Position numbers and translations under genes: made by a program
Shown: in pieces, positions 1 to 5,980 of the stretch
Layout of the letters: each line of letters starts with the position of its first letter
How positions within the stretch are numbered: the first letter of the stretch is position 1
NCBI GenBank assembly: GCA_014377495.1
Contig: JACMPN010000210.1
Location: 1 to 10,493 of the forward strand
DNA: 10,493 nt
Source: Candidatus Sericytochromatia bacterium
Lineage (GTDB): Bacteria; Cyanobacteriota; Sericytochromatia; JACMPN01
Direction of reading: 5' to 3'
The notes under the pieces: model-generated
What the model saw: only the letters and a program-made list of their open reading frames with translations
What the model was told of the DNA's origin: nothing
Databases searched by the model: none

Positions 1-1449
1 AAACAGGCCGGCGACACCCCGGCGAAACGGCCGGCTGCGGCACCGGGTGCCAAGCAGGCCCCGTTGGCGCCGCCCCGGCCGGTGGCAGCCCCACCTGCCC
101 GTCCGGCAGCCCCGCCGCCCCGTGCCGCCGCCCCGCCGCCGCCAGCGCCTGCCACCCCAGTCCCCATGACGGTCGCCCCAGCTGCAGCTCCGCCGGCCCC
201 GCCCCGGCCCGTGCCGTCCATGGAGATCGAGGCCGCCCAAGCCCTGGCCTCGCCGTCCCCCGAAGACCACGCGGCCACCGTCGAGGCGATGCTGGCCCCC
301 CATATCGCCACGTCGTCCTTGTCCGCCCCGGCAGCCGCAGCGACTGCCGCCCCATCGTCTGCACCGGCCCCCCTGTTTGACGTGGACAAGCTCGACTCCA
401 GTCTCGACGACCTCTTCGGCCTGGGCAGCGACGACGTCCCGCCTGTGGCCGCCCGGACGGCCCCCGCCCCCGCCGCTGCGGCTCCGCTCTTCGACGTGGA
501 CAAGCTCGACTCCAGCCTGGACGACCTTTTCGGCCTGAGTGACGAAGCCCCCGCTGCCGCCCCTGCCCCCGTCGCGGTGGAACCGGCCAAGTCCAAGCTG
601 TTCGACGTGAGCACGCTCGATTCCAGCCTGGATGACCTTTTCGGCCTCAGTGACGCACCGGCGGCCAAGGCCCCCGAGCCCACCCCGGAGCCCGTCCGCC
701 CGGCTGCAGCGCCCGTCGAGGCGGCTGCCGCCGGCAAGGCGTTCGATCCGAGCTTGACCCTGAGCTCCTTTGACCTGTCGAGTTTCTCGCTCGACAAGGC
801 GATGCTGCAGACGACGCCGTTGCCCGGCAGCACGGCCGCCCCGGCCGCAGCGTCCCTCATGTCCCAGTTCACCCCCGCCGCATCGACGCTGCCCCCGGTG
901 AGTGAGGTTTCCGCATTGCCCACGGTGAGCCAGCTGGCCGAGGCGGCGCCCGCCCCCCGACCGGAACCGCCCAAGCAGCAGGACGGCCTGATCTCGATCG
1001 GCAAACTGCTGGTCGACCAAAACACGCTGGAAGAGATCATCCGCACGGCCGAAAAGGGTGGCAAGGGCGGTCTGACGACCACCCAGGTCATCTCGGCGGT
1101 CAAGGGCAAGTCGCTGGATTCCGTCCTGGAAGGCATCAACACCAGCAAAGGCGTCCTGGGCAGCCTGATCGTCGGCCGTGACGGCCTGGTCATCACCAAC
1201 ACGATGCCCCGCGACATCGACAAGGATCTGGTTGGGGCCCTGACCTCCAGCCTCTTTGCCAATACGGACATCCAGATCAAGCGGATGCAGCGCGGCCTGT
1301 TGAAACGGCTCATCCTGGAGACGGACACGGGTCTGTCGGTGCTGGCGCAACTGGAGATGGGCACGCTGGTCGTCTTTACCAAGAGCATGGAAGAGACGGA
1401 CCTGAATGCGATCATGGCGGCCGTGACCAAAATGGCCGGGACAAACTAG
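1..1449 (+). CDS. Pro/Ala-rich protein with three LDSSLDDLFGL repeats and a C-terminal Roadblock/LC7 domain (5' end missing)
   Basis: The frame is open from base 1, so the start is probably left of the window; internal TTG (64) and ATG (166, 220) codons are possible but less likely starts. The first two thirds are a low-complexity Pro/Ala linker, probably disordered. It carries three near-identical 17-residue motifs (LFDVDKLDSSLDDLFGL type) at 373-423, 487-537 and 598-648, and a degenerate fourth at 742-792. From about 1117 to the stop the sequence looks like a Roadblock/LC7 domain: VLGSLIVGRDGLVI, then an amphipathic helix, then LKRLILETDTG and GTLVVFTKS strands, then a final helix. This fold includes MglB, the partner of the small GTPase MglA that sets pilus polarity in Myxococcus. 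Lying 105 bases before pilB, it may be a regulator or adaptor of the pilus motor; that role is inferred. No signal peptide or membrane segment is visible, so it is probably cytoplasmic. Confidence 0.85.
   Translation, partial: KQAGDTPAKRPAAAPGAKQAPLAPPRPVAAPPARPAAPPPRAAAPPPPAPATPVPMTVAPAAAPPAPPRPVPSMEIEAAQALASPSPEDHAATVEAMLAPHIATSSLSAPAAAATAAPSSAPAPLFDVDKLDSSLDDLFGLGSDDVPPVAARTAPAPAAAAPLFDVDKLDSSLDDLFGLSDEAPAAAPAPVAVEPAKSKLFDVSTLDSSLDDLFGLSDAPAAKAPEPTPEPVRPAAAPVEAAAAGKAFDPSLTLSSFDLSSFSLDKAMLQTTPLPGSTAAPAAASLMSQFTPAASTLPPVSEVSALPTVSQLAEAAPAPRPEPPKQQDGLISIGKLLVDQNTLEEIIRTAEKGGKGGLTTTQVISAVKGKSLDSVLEGINTSKGVLGSLIVGRDGLVITNTMPRDIDKDLVGALTSSLFANTDIQIKRMQRGLLKRLILETDTGLSVLAQLEMGTLVVFTKSMEETDLNAIMAAVTKMAGTN
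373..648 (+). repeat. Three coding repeats of an acidic/hydrophobic 17-residue motif
   Basis: The copies lie at 373-423, 487-537 and 598-648, spaced 114 and 111 bases apart. Copies 1 and 2 differ at five codons, all synonymous, so the peptide is conserved although the DNA has drifted. Copy 3 changes Asp-Lys to Ser-Thr near its start and otherwise differs only at synonymous positions. The pattern, an amphipathic LDxxLDDLF in a disordered linker, looks like a short docking motif presented several times. A partner cannot be named from the sequence. Confidence 0.9.
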
Positions 1450-1451
1450 GG

Positions 1452-1489
1452 AACCGGTCAATCAACGTTCTTATATTGAACCAGCGGTT
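1452..1489. other. Interrupted inverted repeat in the pilB upstream region
   Basis: The 105 bases between the Roadblock gene and pilB contain AACCG (1452-1456) and CAAT (1459-1462) facing ATTG (1475-1478) and CGGTT (1485-1489). This is the most AT-rich stretch nearby. It could be an operator or a weak hairpin. I found no convincing sigma-70 promoter here; a weak GTTGTC (1487-1492) and GGGTCG (1509-1514) pair has an over-long 16-base spacer. Confidence 0.25.
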
Positions 1490-1554
1490 GTCTTTGCGGC
1501 ACTTAAGTGGGTCGAGTGCCCCACAGACAACCACTCAGATGGGTAATTAAGCAA

Positions 1555-3549
1555 ATGGCGACGGTGCGCAAGCGTCTCGGGGAAATCCTCCTCGAAGCGA
1601 ACATGATCGACGAGGCCCAGCTCAAGTCGGCCTTGGAAGAACAAAAGCAGACCAAAGAGACCCTGGGCCAAATTTTGGTCCGGCTGGGCTACATCTCCGA
1701 GGCGAGCATCCGTGATGCGTTGGAGCTACAGTTCGGCATCAACTACATCAACATCCGCACCCTGCAGATCGCCCCCGAGGTGCTGCGGCTGATCCCCGAA
1801 GCGGTGATCCGGGCCCAGCAGATCGTCCCCGTCAACCTGATCAACAACCGGCTGACGATCGCCATGGTCGATCCGACCAATCTGCCGGCCATCGACGACG
1901 TGCGGATGCGCGTCAAAGGCGTCGCCGTGCAGGCGGCCGTCATCACCGAAGAGGACTTCCACAAAGTCCTTGATACCTACTTTCCCAAGGCCGAGGTCCG
2001 GGTCGACTCTGCCGACGAGATCCTCGGCGAGATGGCCGTCGAAAACGTCGACACCGAAGAAGACCCCCTGCAGGACTCTGACCTGGAGCGGGCCAGCGAG
2101 GATGCGCCGATCATCCGGCTGGCGAACAGCATCCTCGTCAACGCCATCCGCAAAAAGGCCTCCGACATCCACGTCGAACCCCAGGAGCACTACCTGACGA
2201 TCCGCTACCGGATCGACGGCGTCCTCCAAAAGGAGAACCAGCTCCCCCGCAAGATCCAGATGGCCCTCTGCAGCCGTTACAAGATCATGGCAAACCTGGA
2301 CATCTCCGAAAAGCGCCTCCCGCAGGACGGCCGGATCCGCATCCGTTTCAACGCCAAGGACATCGACTTCCGGGTCAGCACCCTGCCGTCAAAGCATGGC
2401 GAAAAGATCGTCATGCGTATTCTGGACAAGTCGAACACGACCTTGGGCCTGGATAAGCTCTTCATCTATCCGGACATGCTGCAGGTCGTCCGGGACATGA
2501 CCCAGCGGCCTTACGGGATCATCTTTGTCACGGGACCGACGGGTTCCGGCAAAACGACGACCCTGTATTCGATTTTGGCCGAGCGCAACACGGAAGACGT
2601 GAACATCTCCACGGCCGAGGACCCGATCGAATACGATCTCCCCGGCGTCACCCAGTGTCAGGCCAAGCCCGAGATCGGCATGACCTTTGCCCGGATTCTG
2701 AAAGCCTTTTTGCGGCAGGATCCGGACATCATGCTCATCGGTGAAACCCGGGACAAGGAACTGGCCCACATCGCCATCGAATCGGCGCTCACCGGCCACT
2801 TGGTCTTCACCTCGCTGCATACGAACGATGCTCCCGGCGCCATCACCCGGCTGCAGGAAATGGGCATCGACGGCTTTTTGATCGCCTCGGCCACCCTGGG
2901 GATCATCGCCCAGCGCCTGCTGCGTAAGCTGTGCCCGAAGTGCCGGGTCGCCTACCAGCCGACTTACAAGGAGCTGGATTTTGTCGGGTATCCGTACAAG
3001 CCCGGGGAAATCCTGCAGTTTTACAAAACGAGCCCGGCAGGGTGCCCGGAGTGCTCCAACGGCTACAAGGGCCGGATGGGCGTCTACGAAGTCCTGACGA
3101 TGAACGACGAGTTGCGGGACCTCGTCAACAAGAACGCCAACAAGGCGATGATCCGTTACGCCGCCAAGCAGAACGGGATGATCCCCCTGAAGGATTATTC
3201 CCTGCTGCTGGTCCGGGACGGGCACACGACCCTGGACGAGGTCATCCGCGTGACGCTGACGGACGAAGGGGCCGAGACCCTCTGTCCGAACTGCCGCAAC
3301 CCGATCGGCGACGAGTTCGTCAAATGCCCGTTCTGTCAGGTGGATCTCAAAAAACTCTGCCCGGGCTGTCACCGCCAGGTGAACGACGTCTGGAAGTCCT
3401 GCCCGACCTGCGGCCATAACCTGATGGCGACAACAAAAGTGCTGGTCACGGCGGACCACACCGAATGTCCGACCTGTCTGCAAAAAGTCGAGCCGGACTG
3501 GAAGACCTGTCCGAACTGCGAGACCATCCTCACGAAAGGGACCGAGTAG
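1555..3549 (+). CDS. pilB: Type IV pilus extension ATPase, PilB/GspE family, with C-terminal triple zinc ribbon
   Basis: Hexameric cytoplasmic ATPase that powers pilus assembly at the PilC platform. I chose ATG 1555 (664 aa) over the upstream GTG 1507, because the conserved N-terminal domain begins a few residues after it; the Shine-Dalgarno is weak. Residues 7-59 hold two tandem MshEN motifs (RLGxxL...ALxxQ), the fold that binds c-di-GMP in MshE-type ATPases. The ATPase core has Walker A GPTGSGKTT (327-335), Walker B region DPDIMLIGETRD (389-400), His box TGHLVFTSLHT (from 413), and the usual CPKC (460-463) and CPEC (497-500) zinc site. After about residue 575, where PilB normally ends, there is a roughly 90-residue tail with six CPxC pairs at 577/580, 591/594, 602/605, 616/619, 638/641 and 652/655. 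These form three zinc ribbons, an unusual addition. pilT follows 120 bases downstream. Confidence 0.95.
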   Translation: MATVRKRLGEILLEANMIDEAQLKSALEEQKQTKETLGQILVRLGYISEASIRDALELQFGINYINIRTLQIAPEVLRLIPEAVIRAQQIVPVNLINNRLTIAMVDPTNLPAIDDVRMRVKGVAVQAAVITEEDFHKVLDTYFPKAEVRVDSADEILGEMAVENVDTEEDPLQDSDLERASEDAPIIRLANSILVNAIRKKASDIHVEPQEHYLTIRYRIDGVLQKENQLPRKIQMALCSRYKIMANLDISEKRLPQDGRIRIRFNAKDIDFRVSTLPSKHGEKIVMRILDKSNTTLGLDKLFIYPDMLQVVRDMTQRPYGIIFVTGPTGSGKTTTLYSILAERNTEDVNISTAEDPIEYDLPGVTQCQAKPEIGMTFARILKAFLRQDPDIMLIGETRDKELAHIAIESALTGHLVFTSLHTNDAPGAITRLQEMGIDGFLIASATLGIIAQRLLRKLCPKCRVAYQPTYKELDFVGYPYKPGEILQFYKTSPAGCPECSNGYKGRMGVYEVLTMNDELRDLVNKNANKAMIRYAAKQNGMIPLKDYSLLLVRDGHTTLDEVIRVTLTDEGAETLCPNCRNPIGDEFVKCPFCQVDLKKLCPGCHRQVNDVWKSCPTCGHNLMATTKVLVTADHTECPTCLQKVEPDWKTCPNCETILTKGTE

Positions 3550-3588
3550 GGTCCAGGCGCCCACATAGCAGGGGCAATACATCGGTAG

Positions 3589-3656
3589 GTGAGGTCAGCA
3601 ACGGCATGGCGATCTGCCGGCGGGGCTTCCCTCACGGGTTTTCCGGCACGTCGCCG
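3589..3656 (+). promoter_or_regulatory. Possible structured leader of pilT
   Basis: In the 120 bases between pilB and pilT, GTGAGG (3589-3594) can pair with CCTCAC (3630-3635), enclosing CGGCA (3602-3606) paired with TGCCG (3615-3619). A further hairpin, CGGC (3644-3647) with GCCG (3653-3656), ends directly before the pilT Shine-Dalgarno AAAGGAG (3657-3663). The stems are short and could arise by chance in GC-rich DNA. I compared it with the c-di-GMP GEMM riboswitch and the conserved blocks are not there in the right order. Confidence 0.25.
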
Positions 3657-3669
3657 AAAGGAGTTCCGC

Positions 3670-4755
3670 ATGGCTCTGTATATGGAAGAACTGCTGCAGC
3701 TGGTCTTCGACCGGGACGGGTCGGACCTCCACATCGCCGCCGGCGTGCCGCCGATGATCCGCGTCAACGGCAAACTGCAGGCGACGGACTATGAGCCGCT
3801 CACCCACGAAGACACCCAGAAGCTGATCTTCAGCATTTTGACCAACGAACAGCGCAAGACGTTGGAACAGACCTGGGAGCTGGACTGTTCCTACGGTGTC
3901 GTCGGCTTGGGCCGGTTCCGGGTCAACGTCTACAAGGACAAAGGCGCCTATGCGGCCGCCCTGCGGACGATTGCAACGAAGATCCCCCGCTTTGAGGACC
4001 TGGGCATGGCGCCGATCGTCCGCGAGCTGACCCACAAGCCCCGCGGCCTGATCCTCGTCACGGGCCCCACCGGTTCGGGCAAATCCACGACCCTGGCCTC
4101 GATGATCGACTTCATCAACGGCGAGCGCCATGAGCATATCCTGACGATTGAGGATCCGATCGAATTCATCCATCCCAGCAAAAAGTCCCTGGTCAACCAG
4201 CGTGAGCTCGGCGCCGACACCAAGTCCTTCGACAACGCCTTGAAGGCCGCCCTGCGGGAAGACCCCGACGTCATCCTGGTGGGGGAAATGCGGGATCTGG
4301 AGACGATCCGGCTGGCCCTCAGCGCCGCCGAAACGGGCCATTTGGTGTTCGGCACGCTCCACACCAGCTCGGCGTCCCAGACCGTCGACCGGATCGTCGA
4401 CGTCTTTCCGCCGCACCAACAGCAGCAGATCCGGGTCCAGCTCTCCAACTCGCTGCAGGCCGTCTTGTCCCAGTGCCTGCTGCCCCGTCTGGCGGTGAAC
4501 GGCAAGGCCAAGGGCCGGGTGATGGCCCAGGAGATCATGACGGTGACGCCCGCCATCGCCAACCTGATTCGGGAAGCGAAAACGGCCCAGATGTACAGCT
4601 CGATCCAGACGGGCTCGAAGTACGGCATGATCACGCTGGAAGCGGCCCTGAAGAACCTGTACGACAACAAGCTGATCACCTTCGAAGACGCCCTGCTGAA
4701 GACGTCGCGGCCCGACGACTTCATGCGGATGTGCGGCGTCGCCGGCGGCCACTAA
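3670..4755 (+). CDS. pilT: Type IV pilus retraction ATPase PilT
   Basis: Hexameric cytoplasmic ATPase that depolymerises the pilus and drives twitching retraction. The start is ATG 3670 (361 aa, a usual PilT length) because AAAGGAG ends six bases before it; the frame also runs upstream to GTG 3589, but that extension has no PilT character. The PAS-like N-terminal domain begins with the typical DGSDLHI and PPMIRVNG. Walker A is GPTGSGKST (132-140), Walker B is DVILVGEMRD (200-209), and the His box is TGHLVFGTLHT (222-232). The C-terminal hallmark, AIRNLIRE in classic PilT and needed for retraction, reads AIANLIRE here (295-302), with Ala for the first Arg. It has no zinc-binding cysteine pairs and no MshEN domain, which separates it from PilB. 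A long hairpin element starts at the last base of its stop codon. Confidence 0.95.
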   Translation: MALYMEELLQLVFDRDGSDLHIAAGVPPMIRVNGKLQATDYEPLTHEDTQKLIFSILTNEQRKTLEQTWELDCSYGVVGLGRFRVNVYKDKGAYAAALRTIATKIPRFEDLGMAPIVRELTHKPRGLILVTGPTGSGKSTTLASMIDFINGERHEHILTIEDPIEFIHPSKKSLVNQRELGADTKSFDNALKAALREDPDVILVGEMRDLETIRLALSAAETGHLVFGTLHTSSASQTVDRIVDVFPPHQQQQIRVQLSNSLQAVLSQCLLPRLAVNGKAKGRVMAQEIMTVTPAIANLIREAKTAQMYSSIQTGSKYGMITLEAALKNLYDNKLITFEDALLKTSRPDDFMRMCGVAGGH

Positions 4756-4881
4756 AGGGTTTGGCTGGAAGGGGGGTGGGAGGCCGGTCTGCGTTGTCGG
4801 GCCCTCTTAAGATCCATCAGGATCTGTCGTCGGGCACCTCCTAGCAGACCATCCCCCCACACCCCTTCCAGTCAAACCCTT
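4755..4881. repeat. Long palindromic hairpin element, copy A (after pilT)
   Basis: The outer arms 4755-4774 and 4862-4881 are inverted repeats with one G·T pair in 20. GGTCTGC (4786-4792) pairs perfectly with GCAGACC (4844-4850). A central hairpin is AGATCC (4810-4815), loop ATCA, GGATCT (4820-4825), with GCCC (4801-4804) facing GGGC (4832-4835). TCTGCGTTGTCGRGCC, TGTCGTYRGGC and CTCCTAGCAG recur in copy B after pilC. It begins at the last base of the pilT stop codon and has no T-tract, so it could end or stabilise the pilT mRNA, or be a dispersed REP/MITE-like element. Confidence 0.8.
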
Positions 4882-5000
4882 GCATCGCGGGGTACACATT
4901 TCCGCAGTACATGCCTTCGGTTCCCATTAGTAAGAGGGATAGGGGGTTACGGTGCCCCTCTCCAGGCATGGGACGGGGTGGGGTAAGAGATCGCACGCCA

Positions 5001-5023
5001 CCCCTCCTGGCAGGGGAGTTTTT
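5001..5023 (+). terminator. Possible weak rho-independent terminator
   Basis: CCCCT (5001-5005) can pair with AGGGG (5012-5016) across a six-base loop, followed by AG and five T residues (5019-5023). The stem is only five base pairs. The stretch 4882-5165 holds no convincing gene; it also has a run of seven T residues near 5061 and an imperfect inverted repeat CAGCCGC (5038-5044) / GCGGCTG (5077-5083). Confidence 0.35.
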
Positions 5024-5116
5024 CCCACATCACCGCCAGCCGCCATATCAACGTCATGCCTTTTTTTCAACATTGCGGCTGCGTTTCCGATTGCCTGGTT
5101 TAGCCTGGTAACATGG

Positions 5117-5143
5117 GATCGGTGCCTGGGGCGAAGCCCGATC
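5117..5143 (+). promoter_or_regulatory. Hairpin in the leader of the 5166 gene
   Basis: GATC (5117-5120) pairs with GATC (5140-5143), and inside it GGGC (5129-5132), loop GAA, pairs with GCCC (5136-5139). It lies just before the AAGGA Shine-Dalgarno at 5150-5154. Upstream, GTTTAG (5098-5103) resembles a SigB/SigF -35, but the nearest GGG block (5115) is only 11 bases away and reads GGGATC, so I do not call a promoter here. Confidence 0.25.
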
Positions 5144-5165
5144 AGATAGAAGGATTCCGACGTCG

Positions 5166-5879
5166 ATGAGTCGTTTCGCCGCGTACTTTTCAGCAGGCTA
5201 CCTGCCGTCGCTGATCACCACGTACTACAATCAGCTCGATCTGGCAGACCTGCTCGCCACCAGCGACAACCTCTCGGTCCAGGCCTTCGTCGCCGACGAG
5301 CGGGACCGCTTCGAGGCGTTGGGATTCATCGAGGCGACGCAGATGCGGGTCAGCCAGCTGACCGCCCTGTCCAGCCAGATGGGCTTCCTGCCGACGGCGC
5401 AGCCTGAGACCCGCCCGGCGATCTTCACCTGGCTCAACGACCTCTCCCAGGGTGTGCGCAGCAAGCTCAACACCGACAACCCCACCCACCAGAAGTTCCT
5501 GATGCTCCATGCGGCCGCTAACAACGCCGGGGAGATCGCCTGCTCGATCAATCTGCTCGTCTGGGTCCTGCGTTACCTGCTGGTCGCCGACACCCCGGAG
5601 CTGACCGCCCAATGGCAGGCCGTGATCGATGCCCTGCCCGGTCAGATCAAGCGGCTGCGGGACACGTTTGGCTATCCCGGACTGCCCGAAGCCGTGCAGA
5701 ATCTGGGGTTGCCCCTGATGGAGATGGCCGGCGAGCTGGCGACCTTTCCCATCCGGCCGGACGACAAGCCGTACCTGACGCTGTTGGGCCGCTTCGTCCA
5801 GGGTGAGTACTTCAACCTGCTCGACTCCCTCGAGTATGCCGAGACGGAGCTCGAAGGCCGGGTCCCGGCCGAGGTGTAG
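5166..5879 (+). CDS. Uncharacterised helical protein between pilT and pilC
   Basis: I do not recognise this 237-residue protein. ATG 5166 is preceded by AAGGA (5150-5154). Composition and spacing suggest an all-alpha, mostly acidic, soluble protein with no signal peptide. The only strongly hydrophobic stretch is INLLVWVLRYLLV (128-140), probably a buried helix rather than a true membrane span. Codon usage, with C or G at most third positions, matches the neighbouring pilus genes, so nothing points to recent acquisition. It sits in the place where related genomes have pilT directly followed by pilC, so a role in pilus control is possible, but only its position supports that. It is followed by a 101-base gap carrying a SigB/SigF-type promoter for the next gene. 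Confidence 0.8.
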   Translation: MSRFAAYFSAGYLPSLITTYYNQLDLADLLATSDNLSVQAFVADERDRFEALGFIEATQMRVSQLTALSSQMGFLPTAQPETRPAIFTWLNDLSQGVRSKLNTDNPTHQKFLMLHAAANNAGEIACSINLLVWVLRYLLVADTPELTAQWQAVIDALPGQIKRLRDTFGYPGLPEAVQNLGLPLMEMAGELATFPIRPDDKPYLTLLGRFVQGEYFNLLDSLEYAETELEGRVPAEV

Positions 5880-5895
5880 CGGGGTGGCGGCTGGG

Positions 5896-5931
5896 GTTTG
5901 ACCCGGTTTAAATCACCAGTGGCCGGGGTAA
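5896..5931 (+). promoter_or_regulatory. SigB/SigF-type promoter upstream of the 5981 gene
   Basis: GTTTAA (5906-5911), a 14-base spacer, then GGGTAA (5926-5931) matches the known SigB-class consensus (GTTTAA, 12-15 bases, GGGWAW) almost completely. Transcription would start near 5938, giving a leader of about 43 bases. The block GTTTGACCYGGTTW beginning at 5896 also occurs before pilC at 7094. The sigma factor gene at 8709 belongs to the family that reads such promoters. This is a sequence match, not proof of use. Confidence 0.6.
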
Positions 5932-5946
5932 ATGACCGCTAGTCGA

Positions 5947-5970
5947 CTGTCGTAACAGTGGACACGACAG
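5947..5970 (+). promoter_or_regulatory. Perfect hairpin next to the ribosome binding site of the 5981 gene
   Basis: CTGTCGT (5947-5953) and ACGACAG (5964-5970) form a perfect seven-pair stem with a ten-base loop. The 3' arm takes in the first bases of the Shine-Dalgarno AGGGGG (5969-5974), which is six bases from ATG 5981. It would lie about 10-30 bases after the predicted start of transcription. It could be an operator or a translation-control hairpin. Confidence 0.45.
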
Positions 5971-5980
5971 GGGGTCACCC

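Noticed and set aside
1539..1550. Three-codon reading frame just before the pilB start
   Set aside because: Too short and with no ribosome site; expected by chance.
2389..3582. Long open frame on the - strand opposite pilB (and a similar one at 3595-4752 opposite pilT)
   Set aside because: Stop-free antisense frames are expected in GC-rich genes with strong third-position bias; the products look like nothing known, while the + strand products are clear family members.
3560..3660. Possible GEMM c-di-GMP riboswitch before pilT (it contains GGTAGGT and GGCGGGGCTTCC)
   Set aside because: These blocks are not in the order or context of the GEMM consensus and the two helices cannot be drawn.
5091..5119. 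TTGCCT-N17-TGGGAT as a sigma-70 promoter for the 5166 gene
   Set aside because: The -10 matches only three of six positions; not enough to call.
4911..5149. Two overlapping 65-66 codon frames on the + strand between copy A and the 5166 gene
   Set aside because: No good ribosome site, composition rich in Arg/Pro/His as in translated non-coding DNA, and they cover a T-rich hairpin region.
4862..5902. GGGTTTGAC shared between the - strand of copy A's right arm (4871-4879) and 5894-5902
   Set aside because: Nine bases only, in a different context and strand; probably chance.
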